Assembly (NCBI GenBank): GCA_964640655.1
Contig: CAZXFT010000016.1
Coordinates: 16,076-80,075, forward strand
From: BJGO01 sp964640655
GTDB lineage: Bacteria > Bacteroidota > Bacteroidia > Chitinophagales > UBA10324
Length of the DNA stretch: 64,000 nucleotides
Direction of reading: 5' to 3'
This document shows, piece after piece, positions 54,090-63,498 of the stretch. Every line of letters begins with the position of its first letter. The first letter of the stretch is position 1. The translations under genes were made by a program, and so were the position numbers. The notes beneath the pieces are model-generated. The model searched no databases and had not been told where the DNA came from. It worked only from the letters and a program-made list of their open reading frames with translations.

Positions 54090-54806
54090 ATGAAATTAGA
54101 TATACTTGCATTTGGCGCTCACCCTGACGATGTAGAACTTAGCTGTGCCGGCACACTGATCAAACATGCCGCACTTGGATACCATTGCGGTGTGATTGAT
54201 CTTACACGCGGTGAGTTGGGAACACGCGGTTCAGTTAATCAACGCGATGCGGAAGCTTCAGCAGCAGCAAAGGTGATGGGCCTGAGTGTTCGTGATAATT
54301 TAAATATGCGTGATGGTTTCTTCTGTAACAATGAGGTTCATCAGTTACAGGTGATTCAAATGATTAGAAAATATCAACCGGATATTGTGTTGTGTAATGC
54401 CATTGATGACAGGCATCCTGACCATGCTCGTGCGGCTTCTCTTGTCAGAGAGGCTTCATTTCTTGCAGGATTATCTAAGATTGAAACTCAGTATGATGGT
54501 AAAACACAGCAAACATGGCGTCCACGTAAAGTGTTGCATTATATTCAGGATAAAGAATTAAAGCCCGACATATTGATAGACATCAGTGGTCATCTTGATA
54601 AAAAATGGGAAGCTATTAAGGCATATACCTCACAGTTTTATAATCCTAATTCAGATGAGGCACCAACTTACATCAGCACACCGGAATTTTTAGAAGCATT
54701 AAATGGACGCCACCTGATCTATGGCAAGTATATAGGTGTATTGCACGCCGAAGGTTTCAACACCCCACAATATCTGGGTGTGCGTTTGTTGAATGATTTA
54801 TTGTAA
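54090..54806 (+). CDS. bshB1: Bacillithiol biosynthesis deacetylase
   Basis: BshB1 removes the acetyl group from GlcNAc-malate in bacillithiol synthesis, a zinc-dependent step. The 238-residue protein has the PIG-L/LmbE zinc motif AHPDDVELSC (H11, D13, D14) and the later H109-P-D-H112 in IDDRHPDHARAAS. RGELGTRGSVNQRDAEA and GRHLIYGKYIGVLHAEGF are BshB1-type stretches. The glgA-glgC pair lies just upstream, but a functional link is not implied. Its stop lies one base from the convergent smc stop. Confidence 0.93.
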   Translation: MKLDILAFGAHPDDVELSCAGTLIKHAALGYHCGVIDLTRGELGTRGSVNQRDAEASAAAKVMGLSVRDNLNMRDGFFCNNEVHQLQVIQMIRKYQPDIVLCNAIDDRHPDHARAASLVREASFLAGLSKIETQYDGKTQQTWRPRKVLHYIQDKELKPDILIDISGHLDKKWEAIKAYTSQFYNPNSDEAPTYISTPEFLEALNGRHLIYGKYIGVLHAEGFNTPQYLGVRLLNDLL

Positions 54807-54807
54807 G

Positions 54808-57800
54808 TTACACTGCTTCAGCTTCCTGTAGCTGACGGAAATCAACCGGTACCACTTTCGAAACACCCTCTTCCTGCATGGTTACACCGTAGATCACATC
54901 TACTGAAGCCATGGTTTGCTTATTGTGTGTTACTAAAATGAACTGCGACTTATCGCTAAACTGACGGATGATATCCGTGAACTTTCCTACGTTGGCATCA
55001 TCGAGCGGAGCATCAACCTCGTCAAGAACGCAGAAAGGTGCAGGCTTCAGGAGATACAAAGCAAACAGCAACGAAATTGCTGTGAGTGTTTTTTCTCCAC
55101 CAGAAAGTTGATTGATGGTTTGTGGACGTTTGCCTTTAGGCTTGGCAATGATATCAATTGATGATTCCAACGGACTATCCGGATTGCTGAGTAAAAGGTC
55201 GCAGGTATCTTCGGCAGTAAACAGATTGCGAAATACGCTAATGAAGTTTTCTTTCACCTGATTGAATGCATCCATAAACTGTTCGCGTGCTTTGGATTCA
55301 ATTTCGTCAATGGTATTCATCAAAGATTCTTTTGCGGTTACCAGATCGTTCTTTTGTGTGATAATAAAATCAGCACGTTGCTTCATTTCATTAAACGCCT
55401 CGATAGCAAAAGGATTGATTTCACCATAGTTGTCCAGCCTGTTTTTCATCTTGTTCACCTTCTCATTCAATTCTTCTTTGATGAGTTCAGCAACAGGTTC
55501 CTGCTCCATCAAGTCGTCAATAGAAACTCTAAACTCTAAATCTAAACGCTCCTTCAGTGAGGCAAGCTGCAACTTCAGGTCATTCACTTTATCACGCATT
55601 TCAATCAGCAGCAAATCACAGTGCTCTCTTTGCTTGGTGATGTTTTTTATGGTTTCTTCCAGTTCGTTGATGGCGCCGCGACTCTCATAAAATATTCTGT
55701 CTGCGTCAGACACTATAGTTTCCTGACGTGTTTTGTCTTCATAAAGAAGAATCAACTCGGCTTCGGTTTCATTGCGTTTTGCTTCGAGTTCCATCAACTG
55801 TCTCGAAGATGATTCCAGATCAGCATTGTTGCGTTCAATGTTGCGGTTGGTTTCATCCAACTGTAAACGCTTGAAGTTAATTTCCTGCAACAGAGCATTA
55901 ATTTTGTTTTGCTGTTGCAGAAACAAAATATTGTTCTGATTAAACAGCTGAGATGCTTCGTTCAGCTGTAAATCAACATTACCAAATTGGTGTTGTGTAT
56001 CCTGAATTTTACCTTGCTGCACTTCGCGGGCACTTTGTTTTTGAGAAATAACATCACCCAGTATCAACAGGTCGGCATCTAAAGCGGTGCTACGCTCTAT
56101 AATGGAATTCTTTTTGATGTCAAAGTCCACATAAAAGCGGTCAATATTTTCAAGTTTGGTTTTGATGCCGGTAATCTGATTGCGGGTAATGTTGTAAGTA
56201 TCGCGAAGCGCATCCAACTGTTTATCGTGATTATTACTTTTCAGTGAAGACAGTTCCAGTTGCAGTTGCTGCAATGACTGACGAAGGTTGTCACTCTCGT
56301 TCTTTAATTGTTCAATTTCTTTATTGAGATTCTCCAGATTTTTTACACGACCTAATCGTTTGCCTCCGGCCGCACCTACCTGTCCGCCACTGAGTGAATG
56401 TTTGTTACGAATAAATTTTCCACTTCGAGCTATGTATGTTGCTTTAAAATTGGGTAATGTTTGATTCTCGTCAATGATGTAAACATTACGCAACAGATAA
56501 CCCACCAGTTTACGGAAACGATCTTCGCATTCTACCACGTCGAGAGCACGCAATGCCTTTTCTAAACCTGATGTTTCAGTATGCTCATTTTCAAAATCGT
56601 TCAGTACAAAAAAGTTAGCTCGTCCTTTAGCGGCATTACTGAGCAGATTAACTGCCTGCATAGCCTCCTGCATATCGTTAACCACGTAATAGTTCAGGTA
56701 TGGTTCCAGAAAACTCTCAATAGCAATACGATATTCGCTTTGAGCACTGATTACATCTGAGAGTAAAGGAGCCTGTTTATTCCATTCGTTATTATTTTTC
56801 AAAAACTTGATAGAGTCAGGGAAGCCCTCCATGTTTTCAATAAAACTTTTGGTCAGGTTATACTCGTTTTGTCTTGCATCCAGACCACGGTGTTTGGCAT
56901 TCAACTTTTCGCGTATATCGTTGATTTGTTCTTCGAGTTTGGTTATTTGTTGTTGAGAAGCATCAGCCAGCTGTGTTTGTTGTTGTATGGCATCACGTTC
57001 CTGATTTTCTTTTTGTTCCAATGAAATCAGTTGCTCAGCTAATCTGTTTTTCTCCTCACTGCGTTGTTGAAGTTCGCGTTCGTTCACCTCCGTTTCGCGT
57101 ATCAGATTTTCTTTCTGCACTTTCAATACAGTAATCTTCTTTTCTAAATCCACTATCTCATTTTCAACGCTGCGCATCTGTTGTGTTTCATTTTCCAATG
57201 CACGTTTGGAATCTGTATGTTGCAAGCGAATATCTTCCAATTTCAGTTTTGCATTTTCAAGTTCTGCCTGAAGTTGAACCAATGATATTTCTTCGGCATT
57301 CTTTCTTTCAGAAAATGACCCGATCGAACTTTCTAATGTTTCTATAGTATTAGATGCCTGTTCGTTTTGTCTTTTCCAGTTGTCGATCTTCTCGTTCAGG
57401 TGACGAATATTTTCAGCAGTCAGATTCTTTTCATTCTCCTTTTGCTTCAGGTAACTCACCAATTCATTCAATTGACGCTGAACCTGCAACAGATTTTTTT
57501 CTTTCTCTAGGAAATCGGATTTCTCTGCCTGCAGTTTTGCTTCCAATTGCAATAGTTCGGTTTCAAGTACAATCTTTTTATCCTGCTGTTCGGTTTGCTG
57601 CGTTTGAATATTTTCAAAGATCACCTTGTAATCTTTCAGGTTGTGCAGGGCTAATTGTATGCTGATTTCTTTATATTCTTCTTTGAGTTTGTGGTAGCGC
57701 TCTGTTTTGCGTGCCTGACTTTCTAGTGATTTCAGGTTGTTGTCAATTTCAAACAACAAATCTTCAACACGATTAAGATCTGCCTGCGTGGCTTCAAGTT

Positions 57801-58338
57801 TATTAAGTGTTTCTTTCTTACGTGATTTATATTTAGAAATACCTGCGGCCTGTTCAAACAACTTGCGGCGGCTGTTATCCTTGTCGTTTAGTATTTCATT
57901 CACCATACCTAATTCAATGATAGCGTATGAGTCACTGCTGATGCCTGTGTCAAGAAACAGGTTGGTGATGTCCTTAAGGCGACAATTCACATTATTCAGT
58001 CGGTACTCGCTTTCACCCGTGCGGTAGTAATGACGACTAATGGTAACGGTATTATAATCTGATGGTAATAGATTTTTATCATTTTCAAAGGTGAGGAACA
58101 CTTCTGCTAACGCTGATGGTTTACGGTTTTTTGTTCCGTTGAAAATGACATTCTCCATTTTCTCTGAGCGAAGCACGGATGTTTTTTGTTCTCCCAACAC
58201 CCAACGTATGGCATCCACAACATTCGATTTGCCACAACCATTTGGACCTACTACTCCGGTCATATTATCATTGAAGTGAATGACTGTTTTCTCGGCAAAC
58301 GACTTAAAACCTTTAATTTCTAAACTGACTAATTTCAC
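54808..58338 (-). CDS. smc: Chromosome segregation protein SMC
   Basis: The SMC ATPase compacts and helps segregate the chromosome. The 1176-residue protein has an N-terminal Walker A (GVVGPNGCGKSNVVDAIRWV), long coiled coils with a hinge at roughly 505-665, and a C-terminal ABC half with the signature QLSGGEKTLTAI, Walker B PFCVLDEVDAPLDD and the H-loop LVTHNKQTM. The first codon is GTG at 58338, giving V/M-K-L-V-S-L-E-I-K-G-F-K, the family start. No ScpA or ScpB gene is nearby. Confidence 0.97.
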   Translation of the reverse strand: MKLVSLEIKGFKSFAEKTVIHFNDNMTGVVGPNGCGKSNVVDAIRWVLGEQKTSVLRSEKMENVIFNGTKNRKPSALAEVFLTFENDKNLLPSDYNTVTISRHYYRTGESEYRLNNVNCRLKDITNLFLDTGISSDSYAIIELGMVNEILNDKDNSRRKLFEQAAGISKYKSRKKETLNKLEATQADLNRVEDLLFEIDNNLKSLESQARKTERYHKLKEEYKEISIQLALHNLKDYKVIFENIQTQQTEQQDKKIVLETELLQLEAKLQAEKSDFLEKEKNLLQVQRQLNELVSYLKQKENEKNLTAENIRHLNEKIDNWKRQNEQASNTIETLESSIGSFSERKNAEEISLVQLQAELENAKLKLEDIRLQHTDSKRALENETQQMRSVENEIVDLEKKITVLKVQKENLIRETEVNERELQQRSEEKNRLAEQLISLEQKENQERDAIQQQTQLADASQQQITKLEEQINDIREKLNAKHRGLDARQNEYNLTKSFIENMEGFPDSIKFLKNNNEWNKQAPLLSDVISAQSEYRIAIESFLEPYLNYYVVNDMQEAMQAVNLLSNAAKGRANFFVLNDFENEHTETSGLEKALRALDVVECEDRFRKLVGYLLRNVYIIDENQTLPNFKATYIARSGKFIRNKHSLSGGQVGAAGGKRLGRVKNLENLNKEIEQLKNESDNLRQSLQQLQLELSSLKSNNHDKQLDALRDTYNITRNQITGIKTKLENIDRFYVDFDIKKNSIIERSTALDADLLILGDVISQKQSAREVQQGKIQDTQHQFGNVDLQLNEASQLFNQNNILFLQQQNKINALLQEINFKRLQLDETNRNIERNNADLESSSRQLMELEAKRNETEAELILLYEDKTRQETIVSDADRIFYESRGAINELEETIKNITKQREHCDLLLIEMRDKVNDLKLQLASLKERLDLEFRVSIDDLMEQEPVAELIKEELNEKVNKMKNRLDNYGEINPFAIEAFNEMKQRADFIITQKNDLVTAKESLMNTIDEIESKAREQFMDAFNQVKENFISVFRNLFTAEDTCDLLLSNPDSPLESSIDIIAKPKGKRPQTINQLSGGEKTLTAISLLFALYLLKPAPFCVLDEVDAPLDDANVGKFTDIIRQFSDKSQFILVTHNKQTMASVDVIYGVTMQEEGVSKVVPVDFRQLQEAEAV

Positions 58339-58456
58339 TGTGAAGTTTATATTTTTTGAAAGTCTGTAAAAATAACGGAAAGCCCGCTAGAAAGCCCCTT
58401 TCAGCCAATCATTGTGGAGAATTGGTGAATAAGTTTTTAAGCCATTGATTCTGAAT

Positions 58457-58810
58457 TTATTCCAACGTTTTTTGCACTTTCTTTGGCAATTTTCTTATTA
58501 CTTCACAATAACTGTTGTCTATCATCTCGAACAACAATTTATCGTTGATTGAATCATCGCATACAACGGTGTTCCAATTAACCTTGTTCATGTGATAACC
58601 CGGCAACACAGTTCCTTCAAAATTTTCGCGCAGTTCAACAGCCTTCTCTGGATCGCACTTCACATTAAATCTTAACGGAGTTTCGTCCAAGGCCGCAATC
58701 AGAAAAATTTTACCTGCTACTTTAAAAACCAAGGTTTGTTCATCGAAAGGAAAGCTTTCTGTTACTGATTTTTTACTCAGACAATATTCACGCAACTGTT
58801 CAATGTGCAT
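58457..58810 (-). CDS. MmcQ/YjbR-family protein
   Basis: The 117-residue protein fits the YjbR/MmcQ family of small double-wing fold proteins: a start with LREYCLSKKSVTESFPFDE, then FKVAGKIFLIAALDE, LRFNVKCDPEKAVELRE and YHMNKVNWNTV. The function is not established and a nucleic-acid-binding role has been suggested for the fold. The gene is complete with an ATG at 58810, two bases after the end of the YajQ gene, so it is likely cotranscribed. Confidence 0.9.
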   Translation of the reverse strand: MHIEQLREYCLSKKSVTESFPFDEQTLVFKVAGKIFLIAALDETPLRFNVKCDPEKAVELRENFEGTVLPGYHMNKVNWNTVVCDDSINDKLLFEMIDNSYCEVIRKLPKKVQKTLE

Positions 58811-58812
58811 GA

Positions 58813-59304
58813 TTAACTTTTCATATTCACAAACTGTAAAGGCAACTCATACTTACCCTGACGACACAACTGCATTATAGCTTGCAAGTCGTCAATCTTT
58901 TTTCCGGTAACACGAATAATGTCGTCCATAATTGACGCTTGAACTTTAAAACCACTTGCCTTAATATCCTTAACTATCTTCTTGGCAGTTTCTTTATCAA
59001 TACCTTCTTTTACCTTGATATCCTTTTTCACCATATTGCCGCTGGCGTATAATTCTTTACCAAAATCAAGACTATTTGGATCAACATGTTGTTTCATCAT
59101 ACGTGCAATAAGTACGTCTTGAATGGCTTTCATGCGCATGTCGTTTTCGGTTACTATGTGTATGTTGAGTGTTTTTTTGTCTAGTTCTATCTCAGTTTTA
59201 GAGCCATGAAAATCATAACGGTTCTGAATTTCTTTGCGAGCCACATTCATGGCATTATCTAAATTCTGATGTTCTATTTTGCTTACAATGTCGAAAGAAG
59301 GCAT
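58813..59304 (-). CDS. YajQ-family nucleotide-binding protein
   Basis: The 163-residue protein has the YajQ sequence throughout: MPSFDIVSKIEHQNLDNAMN, EIQNRYDFHGSKTEIELDKK, then KIVKDIKASGFKVQASI and DDIIRVTGKKIDDLQAIM. Members bind nucleotides, and in Xanthomonas a relative binds cyclic di-GMP; whether this one does is unknown. It opens a short leftward operon with the YjbR-type gene and is separated by 48 bp from the end of the BNR-repeat gene upstream. Confidence 0.94.
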   Translation of the reverse strand: MPSFDIVSKIEHQNLDNAMNVARKEIQNRYDFHGSKTEIELDKKTLNIHIVTENDMRMKAIQDVLIARMMKQHVDPNSLDFGKELYASGNMVKKDIKVKEGIDKETAKKIVKDIKASGFKVQASIMDDIIRVTGKKIDDLQAIMQLCRQGKYELPLQFVNMKS

Positions 59305-59352
59305 AGTTTAAATTTTCTTTAGGCGAAAGTAATTATGATAGAGCAAATAGCA

Positions 59353-60945
59353 TTATTGTTTCACTAGCTTTTCTATAGCATCACCGGCCTTGATAAAATA
59401 TGTTCCAGCTGGAATATCAGTGAGATCTAACATTTCTTCTTTGTAGTTTATATGCATTTGCAGTATTAGCATTCCGTTAACATTGAAAACACTGACTTGT
59501 TTTTGATTTTCAAAATCTGAAACGATAATTTGTACTGTGCCGCTAGTTGGTTGAGGATATAACTTTATAGACTGTTCAGTATTGTTTAGTAGAGCTATTT
59601 CAAGTCCGGTGTTGGTACTTAACTGAGTTTTAGTGAAGTAGATATTCATTCTGTTGTTGCGTGTATCTCCCCAAACTGCATAGAGGGTATCACCTAAGTA
59701 GGCACATCCCATAAAGTCATTTCCACTTTCTGCAATAATAGAATCAAAAGCAATAAATTGAGTAGATAATTTTTGATTAGCACTAAATGTTTGTCCGTTG
59801 TCGGAGCTCAATGCATAATAAAATTCATAACCATTGTTCCAGAAATCAGTGCCGGATGCGTCTCTTCTATCGCGCCAGGTTACGATGAGGTTGCCTGCTT
59901 CATTATAAGAGCCCCATACCATATCCTGTGCTTTACCATTGTTCAAGGCATCATCATTCACTCGAACAAGGGCATTCCAGTTGTTGCCTCCATCTAGCGA
60001 TGTCATGGTCATTACATCTAGATCAGAATTAGTAACAAGAGGAATAATCAAAGTCATATTGTTTGCATTGCCTGGATCTGTTAACAAACAATATCCCTTT
60101 TTAAAATTGGTGTCGCTTACGGCATTCAAACCTGTCCACATTGTGGTGTAGCTGAGTGTTGTCCCCTGATTCGATGACTTCGCTAAATATAAAGCCGGTA
60201 ATACATTTTGTGATGTTACATAACTGGGATATGCGGCACAGAATAGACCATCAGCTGTAACTGCCGGTGCGGCCAAAGGCTGTGCTATTGAATTACCGAT
60301 TAGGTAACCGGTGTCATCTATTGGTTTGATATTGCTCCAGGTATAGCCGCCATCGATTGAAACTTTGTAGTAACTGCGGTTTGGTGGAGCAATCCATGGT
60401 GCCGGTTTAGTGGTAATATATAAGGTACCAGCAGATGTAGTGTTGGACCGATCACAAACCAGCCACGGTCTGTCTATAGGTCTTTTAAGTGGTACATCAT
60501 ACATGTCAAATGCTTTACTGGCAACATCCCAGTTTAAACCACCATCGGTTGATCGGGTGATATAAATACCACCACTATCCGGATTTTGCTTGTAGTCTAT
60601 GTAGGCTAAATAAACTTTACCGTTCTTGTCAAAAGCCATAGTAGGGTCTGCCGAACCATAGCCTGTACCATAATGAGGATGAGTGTATGCTGTTGACCAG
60701 GAACTGCCACCATTAAAAGTAGCTCTTGATTTAATGGCTATTTTTAATTGGCCATTGGTCAGAATTAATCCCATCCACGAAACAACAATATGCTGAGGAT
60801 TGGTTGGATTAACAGCAATATTTGGTTCTCCATCGAAGAATATTCCACTGCTTATGTTAGTGTTGGGTGTTTGCGCAACAAGATTAACTGCAAAGAACAG
60901 TTTTAGAACAATTATTAAGTATGTTTTTAGTCTATATGTTTTCAT
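59353..60945 (-). CDS. BNR/Asp-box repeat T9SS-secreted protein
   Basis: The 530-residue protein has a signal peptide (residues 1-25, ending NLVAQ). Asp-box repeats of the sialidase type recur (NGGSSWS, STDGGLNWD, SIDGGYTWS, SLDGGNNWN, SSDNGQTFS), giving a six-bladed propeller, and it ends in a T9SS sorting domain (LYPQPTSGTVQIIV, IPAGTYFIKAGD). The repeat alone does not prove sialidase activity; an arginine triad is not evident to me. I start at the ATG at 60945, where the signal begins; the frame is open to 61002. The protein should be surface-exposed or secreted. Confidence 0.85.
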   Translation of the reverse strand: MKTYRLKTYLIIVLKLFFAVNLVAQTPNTNISSGIFFDGEPNIAVNPTNPQHIVVSWMGLILTNGQLKIAIKSRATFNGGSSWSTAYTHPHYGTGYGSADPTMAFDKNGKVYLAYIDYKQNPDSGGIYITRSTDGGLNWDVASKAFDMYDVPLKRPIDRPWLVCDRSNTTSAGTLYITTKPAPWIAPPNRSYYKVSIDGGYTWSNIKPIDDTGYLIGNSIAQPLAAPAVTADGLFCAAYPSYVTSQNVLPALYLAKSSNQGTTLSYTTMWTGLNAVSDTNFKKGYCLLTDPGNANNMTLIIPLVTNSDLDVMTMTSLDGGNNWNALVRVNDDALNNGKAQDMVWGSYNEAGNLIVTWRDRRDASGTDFWNNGYEFYYALSSDNGQTFSANQKLSTQFIAFDSIIAESGNDFMGCAYLGDTLYAVWGDTRNNRMNIYFTKTQLSTNTGLEIALLNNTEQSIKLYPQPTSGTVQIIVSDFENQKQVSVFNVNGMLILQMHINYKEEMLDLTDIPAGTYFIKAGDAIEKLVKQ

Positions 60946-61049
60946 ATTTAATCCTACATTAAAGCATGAAACAGATGATGTATGAATAGTGTATTTATTC
61001 AACTAATATATTAACGCAAAGCATTACTCTTACTCTCAAAATAAATTAA

Positions 61050-62537
61050 TTATCTGTATGCTTTCCACTTGCTTTTTGCTTTTGTTTCAAAACTGGTTGA
61101 AGTATTCTGTTTAGTATGACTTGCGGTATAGGCCCCGATAGCGGCAATTGCTGCTGCCAGTTCTATTTGCTCAGTACTTTGAGTGAGTTGTTGTTTTTCC
61201 GAGTCAAAATATTTTGTAATAAAACCTGTGTCAAACTCTGCACTGCGAAACTTCTCGTGCTGCATCACCCATCGGCCAAAGGGCAGGGTAGTGCTTACAC
61301 CACTCACTTCATACTCATCTATGGCACGTATCATACGTTCAATGGCTTGTCTTCGGTCAGCTGCATAAACGATGAGCTTCGCAAGCATGGGATCATAATA
61401 AATAGGAATATCCATTCCCTGTTCAAAGCCATCATCCACACGTACTCCGGGTCCTTGAGGTTTTTGATAGCGAGTCAGTTTTCCAATGTCGGGTAAAAAG
61501 TTATTCAGCGGATCTTCAGCACAAACACGTAACTCAATGGCATGTCCGTTAATGTTTAGGTCGCTTTGATTGAAAGAAAGTTTTTCACCACGCGCCACTT
61601 TTATTTGCTCCTTCACTAAATCAATACCTGTTATCAATTCGGTTACAGGATGCTCCACCTGCAAGCGTGTATTCATTTCCAGGAAATAATAGTTCAACTG
61701 ATCATCAACCAGAAACTCCACAGTGCCTGCACTGTAATAACCACAAGCCTTTGCAACAGCTACGGCACTTTCACCCATGCTCTTGCGCAACTCCGGAGTC
61801 AGAATAGCGCTCGGTGCCTCCTCAACCAGCTTTTGATGTCGCCGCTGAATGCTGCACTCACGCTCAAACAGATAAACCACGTTGCCATGAGTATCCCCAA
61901 GCACCTGTATTTCTATATGTCGTGGTGCTGTCACATACTTTTCCATAAACACGGCATCATCACCAAAGGCACTGCGCGCTTCGCTTTGAGCCATACGTAT
62001 CTGCTCATCAAAATCTTCCATTCGCTGCACCAGTCTCATCCCTTTTCCGCCGCCACCGGCGCTCGCTTTAATCAATATCGGAAAACCAATCTCCTTCGCT
62101 ATTTTTTTCGCATCCTCTACATCGCGTATTGCTTCTTCTGTTCCCGGAACCATAGGCACCTTGTACTTCTTGGCAGTGTCTTTCGCGGCCAGTTTGCTGC
62201 CCATCATATCCATGCTTTCCGGTGATGGACCAATAAATATTAATCCTGCTTCGCGCACCTTACGTGCAAAGCCTGCATTCTCGCTCAGAAAACCATAACC
62301 CGGATGAATGCCATCTACATTCAGATTCTTAGCCTCTTCAATTATCTTGTCCCCAAGCAAATAGGATTGAGCCGATGGTGGTGGCCCCAACAGAACGGCT
62401 TCATCGGCATAGCGCACATGCGGTGCCGTACGGTCAGCTTCAGAATAGACAGCAACAGTCTTTATACCCATTTCTCGCGCGGCACGCATCACACGTATCG
62501 CAATCTCACCTCTATTGGCAATCAGTATTTTTTTCAT
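61050..62537 (-). CDS. accC: Biotin carboxylase subunit of acetyl-CoA (or propionyl-CoA) carboxylase
   Basis: Biotin carboxylase attaches CO2 to biotin on a carrier protein using ATP, the first half of malonyl-CoA formation. The 495-residue product has KILIANRGEIAIRVMRAARE, the ATP-grasp loop KASAGGGGKGMRLV, ERECSIQRRHQKLVEEAPS, the catalytic FLEMNTRLQVEHPVTE and HAIELRVCAEDP. A C-terminal tail of about 45 residues extends beyond the core. No biotin carrier or carboxyltransferase gene is adjacent, so acetyl- versus propionyl-CoA specificity is open. I use the ATG at 62537. Confidence 0.94.
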   Translation of the reverse strand: MKKILIANRGEIAIRVMRAAREMGIKTVAVYSEADRTAPHVRYADEAVLLGPPPSAQSYLLGDKIIEEAKNLNVDGIHPGYGFLSENAGFARKVREAGLIFIGPSPESMDMMGSKLAAKDTAKKYKVPMVPGTEEAIRDVEDAKKIAKEIGFPILIKASAGGGGKGMRLVQRMEDFDEQIRMAQSEARSAFGDDAVFMEKYVTAPRHIEIQVLGDTHGNVVYLFERECSIQRRHQKLVEEAPSAILTPELRKSMGESAVAVAKACGYYSAGTVEFLVDDQLNYYFLEMNTRLQVEHPVTELITGIDLVKEQIKVARGEKLSFNQSDLNINGHAIELRVCAEDPLNNFLPDIGKLTRYQKPQGPGVRVDDGFEQGMDIPIYYDPMLAKLIVYAADRRQAIERMIRAIDEYEVSGVSTTLPFGRWVMQHEKFRSAEFDTGFITKYFDSEKQQLTQSTEQIELAAAIAAIGAYTASHTKQNTSTSFETKAKSKWKAYR

Positions 62538-62548
62538 AGTCAATGCCG

Positions 62549-62580
62549 TAAAACTATAGAAGGAAAACACACAGAACAAA
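62549..62580 (-). promoter_or_regulatory. Candidate accC promoter
   Basis: Read leftward, TTTG (plus-strand CAAA at 62577-62580) is separated by exactly 20 nt from TAGTTTTA (62549-62556), one mismatch from the -7 consensus. Transcription would begin just before the ATG at 62537, so the leader would be very short. Confidence 0.45.
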
Positions 62581-62587
62581 CTGTGTG
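62568..62587. promoter_or_regulatory. Palindrome overlapping the accC -33 element, possible operator
   Basis: CACACAG at 62568-62574 and CTGTGTG at 62581-62587 are perfect 7-bp inverted arms around a 6-nt spacer. The spacer contains the TTTG of the candidate accC promoter. A dimeric regulator bound here would block accC. The divergent gene encodes a suitable helix-turn-helix protein, but their connection is an inference. Confidence 0.45.
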
Positions 62588-62667
62588 CATAATAACAGCT
62601 TAATAGGCACTTGTTGCTTCAAAATAAAAAAGTACTTTCGCTAAATAATTTAGTAAACAAAACAAGC

Positions 62668-63486
62668 ATGTCTTTCTTCTCCAACAACCTCAAGTTTCTG
62701 CGTAAGCAAAAAGGATTAACCCAGGATCAGTTAGCCGACAAACTAGGCATTAACCGCGCTATGGTAGGCTCTTACGAAGAAAGCCGCGCCGAGCCAAAGT
62801 TCGAACTGTTACAACGTATGGCCTACCTCTTCAAAGTAAGCATACACGATATGATCGATACCGACCTCGAAAAACGCGCTGCCTCCAATAGCCGTCGCAA
62901 AAACACCGCTCAGAAAGGAGTTTATAAAGACATAGAAGGCAAAGGCCTTCGCGTGTTGCCTATTGTGGTAGACCGCGATAACCGCGAACTCATCACCGTT
63001 GTTCCCGCCAAAGCTGCTGCTGGATATCTCAACGGCTATGCCGACCCCGAATTTATCGAAGCACTTCCCACCTTCAACTTACCCTTCGACCGTTTCAAAA
63101 CCGACCGCACCTATCGAACCTTTCAAATCAACGGCGACAGCATGCTGCCCATAGAAAGTGGTTCCTATATCATCTGTGAATATGTAATGAACTGGCAGGA
63201 TATACGCGACGGCTATCCTTATATTGTAGTTACTGCCAATGATGGCATCGTATTCAAACGCCTCTACAACCGCATCAAAGACAGCGGCACCTTCCTGCTC
63301 AAATCCGACAACCTCGACTACGAACCTTACGAAATAGACCCCAATGACATACTCGAAATTTGGTACGCTGTGGGTTACATCCGCTTCGACATACAGCAAC
63401 CCGACGACATGAACGTTTACTCCCTCACACGCATGATGATGAACATGCAAAAAGAGCTAAACCAAATGAAGAAAAAGGTGAATTAA
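62668..63486 (+). CDS. XRE helix-turn-helix regulator with S24 (LexA-like) peptidase domain
   Basis: The 272-residue protein has an N-terminal XRE helix-turn-helix (about 5-60: NLKFLRKQKGLTQDQLADKL, NRAMVGSYEESRAEPKFELL). The C-terminal domain has the S24 dyad S158 (NGDSMLPIE) and K197 (GIVFKRLYN) and a possible Ala118-Gly119 cleavage site in PAKAAAGYLNG, so it could self-cleave like LexA or CI. Its codons end in C more often than those of neighbours. It is divergent from accC with 130 bp between starts and may repress itself and accC. I start at the ATG at 62668. Confidence 0.9.
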   Translation: MSFFSNNLKFLRKQKGLTQDQLADKLGINRAMVGSYEESRAEPKFELLQRMAYLFKVSIHDMIDTDLEKRAASNSRRKNTAQKGVYKDIEGKGLRVLPIVVDRDNRELITVVPAKAAAGYLNGYADPEFIEALPTFNLPFDRFKTDRTYRTFQINGDSMLPIESGSYIICEYVMNWQDIRDGYPYIVVTANDGIVFKRLYNRIKDSGTFLLKSDNLDYEPYEIDPNDILEIWYAVGYIRFDIQQPDDMNVYSLTRMMMNMQKELNQMKKKVN

Positions 63487-63498
63487 TAAATAATGATG

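Noticed and set aside
51350..54806. A single glycogen-bacillithiol functional operon
   Set aside because: glgA and glgC are coupled, but bshB1 follows after 29 bp and belongs to an unrelated pathway; shared transcription is possible but no functional link is shown.
59353..60945. Annotation as a true sialidase
   Set aside because: Asp-box repeats are shared by many non-sialidase propellers and I could not identify the catalytic arginine triad and Tyr/Glu pair.
61650..62225. A 191-codon plus-strand open frame across accC
   Set aside because: It is antisense to the highly conserved biotin carboxylase core and shows no protein family feature.
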